Shown: positions 24,808-34,047, counted from the first letter of the stretch. The stretch is DNA of 64,000 bases from Atlantibacter subterraneus (GCF_007570865.1 NZ_VLPS01000001.1:992001-1056000), one strand, 5' to 3'. Notes: a model not told the origin generated them from the sequence alone. Numbers and translations are program-made.

Positions 24808-27195
24808 ATGCCAATCATGGAAGACGAAAGCGGAATAACGACGGTTAGCCGTCGTCGCTTTATCCAGGCCAGCGCCGCACTGGCAGCCGTACCCCTGGTG
24901 GTGCCGCAGTTTGTTTCTGCGGCAACCGAAACGCCAACCCCCTCTGCATCACCCGCTGCTGAGCAGGACACCGGGCGCGTGGTGCCCACCTGTAGCACTT
25001 TCGACTGCGGCGGCAAATGCGATATTCGCGCCCACGTCGATCAGGGTATTGTTACGCGCATCACCACATTGCCGGACGGTGAACTGGACGAGGCGATGCC
25101 GATTATGCGCGCCTGTATTCGCGGGCGCGGCTACCGTAAATTTGTCTATCATCCGGACCGCCTGAAATACCCGATGAAGCGCGTCGGCAAGCGCGGCGAA
25201 GGGAAGTTTGAAAAAATCAGCTGGGATGAGGCTACCACGCTCATTGCCGACAATCTGAAGCGGATCACGGCCAAATATGGCCCGGCCTCGCGCTACGTAC
25301 ACGTCGGCACCGCTGTCAGCGGCGGCACCTTCTCCGGGGATAAAATGGTGCGCCGCCTGCTGAACCTGACCGGCGGCTACCTTGAGTACTATCACTCCGT
25401 GAGTATGGGCAACACCGCTGCCGCCACGCCGTATACCTACGGCACGCCCGCCACCGGTAGCTCGCTGGATACGCTGCTGGAAACCCCGCTGGTAATTTTG
25501 TGGGGCCACAACACCAACGAAACCATCTTTGGCCATGCCAATCACTACTTCCAGCAGATGAAACGCAACGGCACGCGCTTTATCGTTATCGATCCGCGTT
25601 ATTCCGATACCGTCGCTTCGCTGGCGGATCAGTGGATCCCGCTGCTGCCCACCACCGATAACGCGCTGATGGACGCGATGATGTACGTCATCATCACTGA
25701 GAATCTGCACGATAAAGATTTTATTGCCTGTTATACCCTCGGTTTTGACGAAGCCAGCATGCCGGAAGGCGTCCCGGCCAACGAATCACTGGTGGCGTAC
25801 CTGACCGGCGCGAAAGATGGCGTGGCAAAAACCCCGGAGTGGGCAGAGCCAATCACCAAAGTACCGGCCAATACCATTCGCCAGCTGGCGCGGGAATACG
25901 CGACCGCCAAACCGGCGGCGCTGATCCAGGGCTGGGGGCCGCAGCGCCATATCTGCGGCGAGCGCACCGCGCGCGGCTCTACGCTGCTGGCCACCATCAC
26001 CGGCAACGTCGGTAAAAAAGGCAGCTGGGCGGCAGGCTACGGCGGTATCGGTAACCGCAAATTTATGAGCGAGCCGGAAAGCATTGAAAACCCGATCGCG
26101 GCGAAAATTTCGGTGATGAACTGGATGCAGGCGGCGGAAGACGCCAGCAAAGTGACGCCGGAGCAGGGTCTGAAAGGAGCTGACAAGCTAGACAGCAATA
26201 TCCGTATGCTGTTTACCCTGGCGGGTAACTACCTGGCGAACCAGAACCCGGACATCAATAAGGCGGCGAAGCTGCTGGAAGACGAGTCGAAAATCGAGTT
26301 TATCGTCGCCAGCGATCTGTACCTGACGCCCAGCGCCAGATATGCCGATCTGCTGCTGCCGGAAACCAGCTTTATGGAGCGCTGGAACATCGGCGAAACC
26401 TGGGGCACCGGCAACTACGTGATCCTGTCAGAAAAACTGGTCGAGCCGGAATTTGAGCGCCGTTCAGACTACGAGTGGCTGCGTGAAGTCGCCGCGAAAC
26501 TGGGCGTGGAGCAAGCCTTCAGCGAAGGGCGCGATGAAAAACAGTGGATCGAACATATTGTCGAAACCACGCGCGCCGCGATGCCAGCGGAAAATATGCC
26601 GAGCTTTGCGCAGTTGCAGGTTCAGCGCCGTCACCTGTTCAAGAGCGAGCCGTACGTGGCGTTCGCCGATAACATCCGCGACCCGCAGAACAATCCGTTT
26701 AAGACCCCGTCCGGGAAAATCGAAATCTTCTCGAAACGGCTGTACGACATGAACAACCCGGAAATTCCGGCGTTGTCCCACTACGTGCCCGCGCATGAAG
26801 GGCCGCAGGATGCGCTGACCGGGAAATATCCGCTACAGCTGATCACCTGGAAAGGGAAGAACCGCGCCAACTCCACGCAGTACGCTAACCCGTGGTTGCA
26901 GGAAGCCCAGACCCAGAAACTGTGGATTAACCCGCAGGATGCCGCCCGTCGTGGTATCGCGCAGGGCGACAACGTGCGCATCCATAACGATCGCGGCATC
27001 AGCATGGTGCCCGCGGAAGTGACGCCGCGCATTATCCCCGGCGTAGTGGCGCTTCAGGCAGGTGCCTGGTGGCAGCCGGACGCGTCGGGCGTGGATCGCG
27101 GCGGCTGCGCCAACGTGCTGAGTTCCACCCGCATCACCCCCCTGGCAAAAGGGAATTCGCATCAAACTATGCTGGTTGAGGTTGAGAAAGCATGA
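24808..27195 (+). CDS. DmsA/YnfE-like molybdopterin oxidoreductase, catalytic subunit
   Basis: A 795-residue Tat-exported bis-MGD enzyme of the DMSO reductase family. The Tat signal has SRRRFIQ near residue 15 and a hydrophobic core ending near VSA. An Fe-S cysteine cluster follows: CX4CX3C (CSTFDCGGKC) plus a fourth Cys in RACIRGRG. The DmsA-type pattern RLKYPMKRVGKRGEGKFE is present. A serine in GGYLEYYHSVSMGN is at the expected position of the Mo ligand, which points to S-/N-oxide or related reduction. The substrate cannot be read; DMSO, biotin sulfoxide or selenate are all known in this clade. Start at 24808, eight bases after AAGAGAG; the ORF to 24727 adds an untypical leader. It overlaps the B subunit gene by four bases. 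Confidence 0.88.
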   Translation: MPIMEDESGITTVSRRRFIQASAALAAVPLVVPQFVSAATETPTPSASPAAEQDTGRVVPTCSTFDCGGKCDIRAHVDQGIVTRITTLPDGELDEAMPIMRACIRGRGYRKFVYHPDRLKYPMKRVGKRGEGKFEKISWDEATTLIADNLKRITAKYGPASRYVHVGTAVSGGTFSGDKMVRRLLNLTGGYLEYYHSVSMGNTAAATPYTYGTPATGSSLDTLLETPLVILWGHNTNETIFGHANHYFQQMKRNGTRFIVIDPRYSDTVASLADQWIPLLPTTDNALMDAMMYVIITENLHDKDFIACYTLGFDEASMPEGVPANESLVAYLTGAKDGVAKTPEWAEPITKVPANTIRQLAREYATAKPAALIQGWGPQRHICGERTARGSTLLATITGNVGKKGSWAAGYGGIGNRKFMSEPESIENPIAAKISVMNWMQAAEDASKVTPEQGLKGADKLDSNIRMLFTLAGNYLANQNPDINKAAKLLEDESKIEFIVASDLYLTPSARYADLLLPETSFMERWNIGETWGTGNYVILSEKLVEPEFERRSDYEWLREVAAKLGVEQAFSEGRDEKQWIEHIVETTRAAMPAENMPSFAQLQVQRRHLFKSEPYVAFADNIRDPQNNPFKTPSGKIEIFSKRLYDMNNPEIPALSHYVPAHEGPQDALTGKYPLQLITWKGKNRANSTQYANPWLQEAQTQKLWINPQDAARRGIAQGDNVRIHNDRGISMVPAEVTPRIIPGVVALQAGAWWQPDASGVDRGGCANVLSSTRITPLAKGNSHQTMLVEVEKA

Positions 27196-27812
27196 GCCAA
27201 TACATGGAGTTTCCCCCGGTAAGCGATAAGCAACTGGGTTTTTATATCGATTCGTCGCGCTGCTCCGGGTGCAAAGCCTGCCAGGTTGCCTGTAAGGACA
27301 AAAATAATCTGGAGCCGGGCCGTCGTTTCCGCCGGGTATATGAAGTCAACGGCGGCGGATTTACCCCGACCGGCAGCGGCGGGCTGGAAAACAACGTCTA
27401 CGCCTACACCTTGTCGATTTCCTGCAACCACTGCGCGGACCCGATCTGCACCAAAAACTGCCCGACCACGGCGATGCATAAGCGTCCGGGCGACGGCATC
27501 GTGCGGGTCGATACCAATAAATGCATCGGCTGCGGCTACTGCGCCTGGTCGTGCCCTTACGGCGCGCCGCAGTTTGATAAAGAAGCCGGGCAGATGTCGA
27601 AGTGCGATTTCTGCGTCGATTTGCAGGCAAAAGGCGAAGATCCGATTTGCGTGGCGACCTGTCCGCTGGGCGCGATTAAGTTCGGCCCGATTGATGAACT
27701 GCGTAAGCAGTACGGCACGCTGTGTGACGTCCAGGGACTGCCGGATTCGGCGATCACCCACCCGAACCTGGTGGTGAAACCGCATCAGGGCGCTGAGAAG
27801 GGAAGTAACTAA
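27192..27812 (+). CDS. DmsB/YnfG-like 4x[4Fe-4S] electron-transfer subunit
   Basis: A 206-residue ferredoxin subunit with four cysteine clusters: CSGCKACQVACKD (near 20-32), CNHCADPICTKNCP (near 79-92), CIGCGYCAWSCPYG (near 112-125) and CDFCVDLQAKGEDPICVATCP (near 137-157). It wires electrons from the membrane subunit to the molybdenum subunit. It has no signal peptide, so it is expected to travel with the Tat-exported catalytic subunit as in DmsAB. Confidence 0.93.
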   Translation: MSQYMEFPPVSDKQLGFYIDSSRCSGCKACQVACKDKNNLEPGRRFRRVYEVNGGGFTPTGSGGLENNVYAYTLSISCNHCADPICTKNCPTTAMHKRPGDGIVRVDTNKCIGCGYCAWSCPYGAPQFDKEAGQMSKCDFCVDLQAKGEDPICVATCPLGAIKFGPIDELRKQYGTLCDVQGLPDSAITHPNLVVKPHQGAEKGSN

Positions 27813-27814
27813 TT

Positions 27815-28639
27815 ATGCATGAATGGCCATTATTGATTTTTACTCTGCTGGTGCAGGCGTCGGTGGGTCTGACGCTGTTCACCGCCGTTAACGCCTTTAA
27901 CCGCCAGGCAAACAGCCAGCCGCTGCGCGTGGCGCTGGTTGCCAGCTGTGTAATGGGCGGCGTGGGGCTGATCGCATCGGTGGCGCATCTGGGTTATCCG
28001 CTCAACGCGTTTAATTCGCTGCGCCATATCGCCAGCTCCTGGCTGAGCCGTGAAATCGTCTTTGCCGCGCTGTATCTGGGCGTGCTTGGCATTACGACGC
28101 TGCTGGCGCTATTCGCTAAACGTGTCGTGCCGTTACTGGTGCTGCTGGCGGGGCTTATCGGGCTGGTGGATGTGTATTGCATGAGCAATATCTATATCAG
28201 CGCGTCGGTCGTCACCTGGATGCACATTAACACTTTCTTTATGTTCTACGGCTCGGTGCTGATCCTCGGCGCGGTGCTGGTGATGCTGATGCTGGTGCCG
28301 CATGGGCGTAACGGTGAAATGCGCGACCTCGCGAAGCTGGCGGTGGCCGCGGTGGTGGTCGCCGTGGCGGCACGCCTGGTAGAACAACCGGCGTATATGA
28401 GCTTCCTGGCGCAGGCATACGCGAGTGACGTTGTCACGTTCCCGCTGCAGGCGCTGGCGGCTTTTGATGCGCTGGCTGGCGTGCGTATCGCCGCGTGGTG
28501 CCTGATGGCGGTGGGGGCGGCGCTGTTTGCGCTTTCCCTGCGCCAGCCGCGCATCGTCCGTGGTATCGCCATGACCGGCAGCGTATTGCTGGTGGTGGCG
28601 GAGATCATGGCGCGCTATGCCTTTTTTAGCCTGAGTTGA
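27815..28639 (+). CDS. DmsC/YnfH-like membrane anchor subunit
   Basis: A 274-residue protein with eight hydrophobic segments, beginning MHEWPLLIFTLLVQASVG in the style of DmsC. It anchors the AB complex in the inner membrane and oxidises menaquinol. It starts two bases after the B gene and is followed one base later by the polyferredoxin gene. Confidence 0.9.
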   Translation: MHEWPLLIFTLLVQASVGLTLFTAVNAFNRQANSQPLRVALVASCVMGGVGLIASVAHLGYPLNAFNSLRHIASSWLSREIVFAALYLGVLGITTLLALFAKRVVPLLVLLAGLIGLVDVYCMSNIYISASVVTWMHINTFFMFYGSVLILGAVLVMLMLVPHGRNGEMRDLAKLAVAAVVVAVAARLVEQPAYMSFLAQAYASDVVTFPLQALAAFDALAGVRIAAWCLMAVGAALFALSLRQPRIVRGIAMTGSVLLVVAEIMARYAFFSLS

Positions 28640-28640
28640 T

Positions 28641-29504
28641 ATGTCGCTGCTGTCGTTAAATCTCAACCCTGCGCCGCCTGGCGCAGGGTTGTTATGCGTT
28701 CGCCGGAAGGTAAAGAAAAACCCCTGTCGGGCCTGTATTGACGCCTGCCCACTGGCTGCCATCTCGCTGACTGAAGACAACATCGTTATCGATGAAGCCC
28801 AGTGCAATCAGTGCGGTCGCTGCCTGTTTGCCTGCCCAACCGACGCCCTGGAAAATATCCACCCGGTTAAACGTCACTGGCATCAGGATCGCCTGACCGC
28901 GCCGCTCAGCGCCCAGCCAGCCTGCGTTGACGAGCTGCTGATGTGGCATTTTCACTACGGCATTCGGGCCATTGAGCTGGATACGCCGGATGAAGGGTGG
29001 CTGCGGGCGATTGCCGAACTTAATCTTACGCTCAGCGCGCTCGAGCAGCCGGTATGGCGGCTGGCGCAGCCAGCGGCGAATCCGGTGAATACCGGGCGTC
29101 GCCAGTGGCTGAGAATGGCTAACGACACTGACAGCGGGTCGGTGCCAGCGGGTCGCCGCGCGCTGCGTGACGCTGTCACTTTCGTTAATCAGTATTCAAT
29201 TAATTTTAACGTCGACCTGTGCTACCTGTGTGGTGCCTGTGGGCGTATCTGCCCGGAACAGGCGATTCGCCTGGAGGCCGACCATATCGCGCTGGATAAC
29301 GCCCGCTGCACCGGCTGCGGCCAGTGTACGGCGGTCTGTTTCCCGGACGCCATTCACAGCGTAAAGGCGCTTAACAACCATGCCGGGCAGCGTCTACCGG
29401 TAATTCAACAGCGTTGCGACACCTGTGGCCAGCTGTTTAGCGCCTGGACTGCTGAACGCTCCACCTGCCCATTTTGCCGACAACACACCATCGGCATGCG
29501 ATAA
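28641..29504 (+). CDS. Polyferredoxin with C-terminal CxxC pair (NapF/maturation-type)
   Basis: A 287-residue soluble iron-sulfur protein with four 4Fe-4S-type cysteine sets: CRACIDACP (29-37), CNQCGRCLFACP (55-66), CYLCGACGRICP (near 194-205) and CTGCGQCTAVCFP (near 223-235). A C-terminal CDTC...CPFC pair looks like a zinc ribbon. The middle (70-185) is unrelated to ferredoxins. No signal peptide, so probably cytosolic. E. coli dms and ynf operons have no such gene. Similar NapF-like proteins help load Fe-S clusters or pass electrons during maturation of molybdoenzymes; that role is inferred. Confidence 0.8.
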   Translation: MSLLSLNLNPAPPGAGLLCVRRKVKKNPCRACIDACPLAAISLTEDNIVIDEAQCNQCGRCLFACPTDALENIHPVKRHWHQDRLTAPLSAQPACVDELLMWHFHYGIRAIELDTPDEGWLRAIAELNLTLSALEQPVWRLAQPAANPVNTGRRQWLRMANDTDSGSVPAGRRALRDAVTFVNQYSINFNVDLCYLCGACGRICPEQAIRLEADHIALDNARCTGCGQCTAVCFPDAIHSVKALNNHAGQRLPVIQQRCDTCGQLFSAWTAERSTCPFCRQHTIGMR

Positions 29505-29513
29505 GGAATCATC

Positions 29514-30116
29514 ATGAAAGCGGATTTAGCCCACTGGGCCCAGTTGCTGAACCTGCTGGCGAGCGCGTACCGTACCGCGCCGCAGTCAGACGCGTTTACG
29601 CCCATAGGCGAATTTTTCCAGACGCCGGACTGGCCGGAACTCTGGCCCGCGCAGCGCGCTGACATCGTCGCTCTGCAACCTGAGCTGGCGCAGCGGGACA
29701 GGGCGTTGCTCCAGCAACAGTGGCAGTGGCAGTTCGTCGGCCCGGCAAGTTTGCCCGCGCCGCCGTGGGGATCGGTATGGCTCGATCCGGAACACGTTTT
29801 ACAGGGCGACTCCACGCTGCGGCTGAGGGATTTTCTTAACCAGCAGCGCATCACGCTGAATACCGATCATCCGGAACCGGCGGATCATATCGGGCTGATG
29901 CTGTTTCAGGCGTCATGGCTGGCGATGGCCAACCAGCCCAGGGCATTGCTGGAACTGTTGAGCCAGCATTTCCTGACGTGGCTGCCGCTGTACCTACAGG
30001 CGCTGAACAACGCCCATCCGCAGGGCTTTTATCGCGCGCTCGGCGAACTGACGTTGATTACCCTGCGGCAATTACATCAGGCACTTAATGATGGCCAGCC
30101 CGAGAGGATTTTATAA
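29514..30116 (+). CDS. TorD/DmsD-family molybdoenzyme chaperone
   Basis: A 200-residue all-helical protein of the TorD/NarJ superfamily (LLNLLASAYRTAP; DHPEPADHIGLMLFQASWLA; LSQHFLTWLPLYLQAL, the last matching the HxxxWxP pattern of these chaperones). It should bind the Tat signal of the catalytic subunit and hold it until cofactor insertion. Last gene of the dms-like cluster, with an AAGGA site before the ATG. Confidence 0.88.
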   Translation: MKADLAHWAQLLNLLASAYRTAPQSDAFTPIGEFFQTPDWPELWPAQRADIVALQPELAQRDRALLQQQWQWQFVGPASLPAPPWGSVWLDPEHVLQGDSTLRLRDFLNQQRITLNTDHPEPADHIGLMLFQASWLAMANQPRALLELLSQHFLTWLPLYLQALNNAHPQGFYRALGELTLITLRQLHQALNDGQPERIL

Positions 30117-30473
30117 TCCCCGATTTTTATTTTTGGTTATTTTCCCGGCAACACGCTGCCGCTGCGAATTAAGTTGAATTTAGCGCCACGCAACAGGGCG
30201 GTTATTAACGAAGCGACAGAGCACTCTATTTATCCATTCCTGTCACTCTGGCCGATAAATATATTTGCGCAGACACTGCGTTCTTGCCTTGTGGCTGGCG
30301 GGGCGCTCTGTGCAAGTCGTCATCAATCAGAAAATAATTCCTGCAACGCCCGCCGCTATTTTCTCTGCCTGCTCAGGCTTATCCGTTATCTTCATTTTCT
30401 GCGTCTATACTCAAGGCGTTAAATAACTTACTGCCGGTTGGTTTAATACCGGTTTGTCGATGATGAGGCAGCC
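30117..30473. other. Intergenic region before the cytochrome bd operon
   Basis: A 357-base gap. A TATACT at 30406-30411 could be a -10 but no good -35 is correctly spaced. CCGGT-N9-ACCGG (30434-30452) is a small inverted repeat just before the ribosome-binding site (GAGG). No clear terminator follows the TorD-type gene. An 82-codon frame here is not convincing. Confidence 0.45.
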
Positions 30474-31877
30474 ATGTTTGGTTTAGACGCGTTTATTCTT
30501 GCCAGGATACAGTTTGCCTTCACCGTATCCTTTCACATTATTTTTCCGGCGATCACCATTGGGCTGGCCAGCTATCTGGTGGTGCTGGAAGGGATGTGGC
30601 TGAAGACCCACAATCCGCTGTGGCGCTCGCTGTATAAATTCTGGCTGAAAATTTTTGCCGTTAACTTCGGTATGGGGGTGGTGTCCGGTCTGGTGATGGC
30701 CTATCAGTTCGGCACTAACTGGAGCGGATTTTCGCAGTTCGCCGGGAGCATTACCGGCCCGCTGCTGACGTATGAAGTGCTGACCGCGTTCTTCCTCGAA
30801 GCCGGTTTCCTCGGCGTGATGCTGTTCGGCTGGAACAAAGTCGGCCCCGGGCTGCACTTTTTCTCAACCTGCATGGTGGCGCTGGGCACGCTGATGTCCA
30901 CTTTCTGGATCCTCGCATCCAATAGCTGGATGCACACGCCGCAGGGCCATGAAATTATCAACGGCCAGGTGGTGCCTGCCGACTGGTTCGCAGTGATCTT
31001 TAACCCGTCGTTTCCTTATCGGCTGTTCCATATGTCGGTGGCGGCCTTTTTAAGCAGTGCGATGTTCGTCGGCGCGTCCGCCGCCTGGCACCTGCTGAAA
31101 GGCAACGATACCCCGGCGGTGCGCAAAATGTTCTCCATGGCGCTGTGGATGGCGCTGCTGGTGGCACCTGTTCAGGCGGTGATCGGCGATATGCATGGCC
31201 TGAATACGCTCAAGCACCAGCCCGCAAAAATCGCCGCCATTGAAGGGCACTGGGAAAACCCGCCCGGCGAGCCGACGCCGCTGCTGCTGGTGGGCTGGCC
31301 GGATATGGAGCAGGAGCGCACCCGCTACGGGCTGGAAATCCCGGCGCTCGGTAGCCTGATCCTCACTCACAGTCTCGACCAACAGGTCCCGGCGCTGAAA
31401 GATTTCCCCAAAGACGAGCGGCCTAATTCCACCATCGTGTTCTGGTCGTTCCGCCTGATGGTCGGGATGGGCCTGCTGATGATTGGACTGGGGCTCGCGA
31501 GCCTGTGGTTGCGCTGGCGCGGGCGGCTGTACCAGTCACGGCCATTTCTTCACTTTGCGCTGTGGATGGGGCCATCGGGCTTAATCGCCATTCTGGCCGG
31601 CTGGGTGACCACCGAGGTGGGGCGTCAGCCGTGGGTGGTATATGGGCTGATGCGCACCCGGGATGCGGTCTCGGCCCATAGCGATCTGCAAATGTCGATC
31701 AGCCTGCTGGTGTTTATCGTGGTGTATAGCCTGGTGTTTGGCGTCGGGTATCTGTACCTGATCCGGCTGATTAAAGTGGGCCCGCAGCCCGAAGACGATC
31801 TGTCGTCGAAAACCGATGGCCGACCTGCGCGGCCCATTTCCGCCGTGGGCGAGCGTCTGGAAGAGGAGAAAAGATAA
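30474..31877 (+). CDS. cioA: Cytochrome bd-type quinol oxidase subunit I (CioA-like, short Q-loop)
   Basis: A 467-residue, roughly nine-helix subunit that carries the haems and oxidises quinol in the inner membrane. Visible: ARIQFAFTVSFHIIFP with the high-spin haem b595 ligand His near residue 19-20, FHMSVAAFL with the b558 ligand near 186, and the Q-loop region LKHQPAKIAAIEGHW. The length is below that of E. coli CydA (522 aa as I recall) because the Q-loop is short, which places it in the CioA (cyanide-insensitive) or AppC-like branch. It shares one base with cioB. Chosen name reflects the subfamily, not proven properties. Confidence 0.88.
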   Translation: MFGLDAFILARIQFAFTVSFHIIFPAITIGLASYLVVLEGMWLKTHNPLWRSLYKFWLKIFAVNFGMGVVSGLVMAYQFGTNWSGFSQFAGSITGPLLTYEVLTAFFLEAGFLGVMLFGWNKVGPGLHFFSTCMVALGTLMSTFWILASNSWMHTPQGHEIINGQVVPADWFAVIFNPSFPYRLFHMSVAAFLSSAMFVGASAAWHLLKGNDTPAVRKMFSMALWMALLVAPVQAVIGDMHGLNTLKHQPAKIAAIEGHWENPPGEPTPLLLVGWPDMEQERTRYGLEIPALGSLILTHSLDQQVPALKDFPKDERPNSTIVFWSFRLMVGMGLLMIGLGLASLWLRWRGRLYQSRPFLHFALWMGPSGLIAILAGWVTTEVGRQPWVVYGLMRTRDAVSAHSDLQMSISLLVFIVVYSLVFGVGYLYLIRLIKVGPQPEDDLSSKTDGRPARPISAVGERLEEEKR

Positions 31878-32887
31878 TGAATATCGACCTGTCGGTAGTG
31901 TGGTTCGTCATTATTGTTTTCTCGACGCTGATGTACATCGTGATGGACGGCTTCGACCTGGGGATTGGCGTGCTGTTTCCGTTTATCCGCGACCCGCACG
32001 ATCGTGACGTGATGGTCAACAGCGTCGCGCCGGTTTGGGACGGCAATGAAACCTGGCTGGTGCTGGGCGGTGCCGGGCTGTTCGGCGCATTTCCGCTGGC
32101 CTACGCGGTGATTGCCGATGCTCTGACCATTCCGATTACCCTGATGCTGATCGGCCTGATTTTCCGCGGTGTGGCGTTTGAGTTTCGCTTTAAAGCCACC
32201 GAATCGCACCGCCCCTGGTGGGACGTGGCCTTTCTGGCCGGCTCGATCCTGGCGACATTTTGCCAGGGTATTATCGTCGGCGCGGTGATTAACGGCTTTC
32301 CGGTGGAAGGGCGCACCTTCGCTGGCGGCGCGCTGGACTGGTTAACCGCGTTTAATCTGTTCTGCGGGCTGGGGCTGGTGGTGACCTACGCGCTGCTGGC
32401 CGCCACCTGGCTGATCATGAAAAGCGAAGATCCGCTGTTTACCCGGATGCGCCAGCTGACGCCGCCGCTGTTAATCATGCTGTTAATTGTGATGGCGATT
32501 GTCAGCGCCTGGACGCCGCTTACCCATGACGATATCGCCCAGCGCTGGTTCTCGCTGCCTAATCTGTGGTTCTTCCTGCCGGTGCCCGTGCTGGTGCTGA
32601 TTTGCAGCCTGGCGCTGTGGAAAACCGTCTCGCGGCCAGGCCACCACGCCACGGCGTTTATCCTGACCCTGGCGCTGGTGTTCCTCGGCTTTAGCGGGCT
32701 GGGGATCAGCATCTGGCCAAACATCATCCCGCCGGATATCTCGCTGTGGGAAGCCGCCGCGCCGCCAGCCAGCCAGGGCTTTATGCTGGTGGGCGCGCTG
32801 CTGATTATCCCGGTGATCCTCGCGTATACCTTCTGGAGCTATTACGTGTTTCGCGGCAAAGTGCGCCACGGGGAGGGCTATCACTGA
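31877..32887 (+). CDS. cioB: Cytochrome bd-type quinol oxidase subunit II (CioB-like)
   Basis: A 336-residue membrane subunit with the CydB N-terminal pattern (VWFVIIVFSTLMYIVMDGFDLGIGVL) and WDGNETWLVLGGAGLFGAFP. It pairs with subunit I; the ATG of cioB overlaps the TAA of cioA. Followed immediately by a miniprotein gene. Confidence 0.92.
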   Translation: MNIDLSVVWFVIIVFSTLMYIVMDGFDLGIGVLFPFIRDPHDRDVMVNSVAPVWDGNETWLVLGGAGLFGAFPLAYAVIADALTIPITLMLIGLIFRGVAFEFRFKATESHRPWWDVAFLAGSILATFCQGIIVGAVINGFPVEGRTFAGGALDWLTAFNLFCGLGLVVTYALLAATWLIMKSEDPLFTRMRQLTPPLLIMLLIVMAIVSAWTPLTHDDIAQRWFSLPNLWFFLPVPVLVLICSLALWKTVSRPGHHATAFILTLALVFLGFSGLGISIWPNIIPPDISLWEAAAPPASQGFMLVGALLIIPVILAYTFWSYYVFRGKVRHGEGYH

Positions 32888-33021
32888 TGGAAAAACGGCA
32901 AAGCAAACTGAGCCAGATTGTCTGGCTGGTGGTGATATGGGCCGCCAGCATCCTGGCGCTCGGTGCGGTGAGTATGGTATTGCGTTTGTTGATGACCTCG
33001 GCAGGACTGAAATCCAGCTAG
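32887..33021 (+). CDS. DUF2474-type single-helix miniprotein of the cytochrome bd operon
   Basis: A 44-residue protein with a basic N terminus and one transmembrane helix (IVWLVVIWAASILALGAV). Its ATG overlaps the cioB stop by one base. Small proteins of this kind (DUF2474, analogous to CydX/CydH) accompany cioAB genes and probably stabilise the oxidase. It is the 3' part of a longer out-of-context frame; the coupling and composition support the short form. Confidence 0.75.
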   Translation: MEKRQSKLSQIVWLVVIWAASILALGAVSMVLRLLMTSAGLKSS

Positions 33022-33060
33022 CGGCGATTAATGAGCTGCGTTCATAACACCATCCCGGTT

Positions 33061-33270
33061 TTATGCATGGATGTGGATGCCGGGCATACCCATCCGCTCT
33101 TCCAGCCCGCGCATCGAGTGGCTCAGGGCTGACTGCGACAGACCGAGCTTAGCGGCGGCGCGTGTAAAACTGCGCTCCTGCGCCACCACCAGAAAGGCAA
33201 TCAGATCGTTAAAGTTCTCTTTGAGCAAGGGAATGTCCTGGAGGGAGGTGTTGGAGCCAGTATAAACCAT
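33061..33270 (-). pseudogene. Truncated LysR-family regulator (DNA-binding head only)
   Basis: A 69-codon frame whose residues 18-60 are a typical LysR helix-turn-helix (NDLIAFLVVAQERSFTRAAAKLGLSQSALSH, then SMRGLEERMG). After LEERMG the sequence departs from the family (GMPGIHIHA) and stops, so the roughly 230-residue effector domain is missing. The remainder is not found on either side. Looks like the remnant of a deleted LysR gene left beside the cytochrome bd operon. Confidence 0.75.
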
Positions 33271-33387
33271 CGCTGGCTCCGCTTACGATTAACGCCCGAC
33301 GCACGCCTGTAAAGCGGCGCAAGAGTTAATGAATGGAATTCATTAAAGCACCCTTTGTGGCATAAGCGGATACGGTTTACAAGCGTA

Positions 33388-34023
33388 TTACCTATTGTCG
33401 CGCACCGTGTTCGCCATTTCATCCATCAACTGTTTGAGATTGTGACTTACACAATATACCGGTCTGTCGCGCTCAAAACGCCAGCCCTCGGAAAGGGGGC
33501 CTGTATCACACACATCAAAACCAAATTCATCCAGTAAAGTCGCAACAATAGCTTTACTTTCCGGGTCATCACCTGCAATGGGAAGTGCCCGCCGGTTTGG
33601 TGTTCCTGGCGGAAGTCCATCCGTTTCGAGATCGTTCATCGTAATGGCATTGAATGCCTTGACGATATATGACGATGGCAAATGTTCGGCAAGCAGTTCA
33701 CTGGTGGTAGTAGAGTGATTATCTAACTCAGCGATATGACCATCCCGTTCAGGATAATAATTGTTTGCATCAACAACAATTTTCCCGGCCAGTGGCTCAA
33801 CAGGTACGCTATACAAGGCAGATAATGGAATCGCAACGACCGTGATATCACTAAATGCGATAGCGTCCTCAACGGTGCCAATCTGACACCCTGTTGCATG
33901 AGGTAAGCTAAACAGAGATTGAGGGCCTCGTGAATTACTCAACATCACCTGATGGCCCAATGATGTGGCCAGTTTTCCGATGGTGCGCCCTACAAATCCT
34001 GCACCGATAATGCCAATTTTCAT
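33388..34023 (-). CDS. NAD(P)-binding oxidoreductase (F420-dependent NADP reductase-like)
   Basis: A 211-residue protein with an N-terminal Rossmann fold (MKIGIIGAGFVGRTIGKLA, GxGxxG at 7-12; DITVVAIPLSAL; KIVVDANNYYPERDG). The family is annotated as NADPH-dependent F420 reductase, but enterics lack F420, so the real partner is unknown and flavin or quinone reduction is possible. Start at 34023 (ATGAAAATTGG); the longer frame lacks support. Divergent from a LysR gene across a 99-base region, so probably controlled by it. The segment is lower in GC than its neighbours and may be a transferred unit. Confidence 0.8.
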   Translation of the reverse strand: MKIGIIGAGFVGRTIGKLATSLGHQVMLSNSRGPQSLFSLPHATGCQIGTVEDAIAFSDITVVAIPLSALYSVPVEPLAGKIVVDANNYYPERDGHIAELDNHSTTTSELLAEHLPSSYIVKAFNAITMNDLETDGLPPGTPNRRALPIAGDDPESKAIVATLLDEFGFDVCDTGPLSEGWRFERDRPVYCVSHNLKQLMDEMANTVRDNR

Positions 34024-34047
34024 TTTTACTCTCCATGGTTTGACCGA

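Noticed and set aside
30174..30422. 82-codon frame before the cytochrome bd operon
   Set aside because: Cysteine- and arginine-rich, without ribosome-binding site or family resemblance; probably chance.
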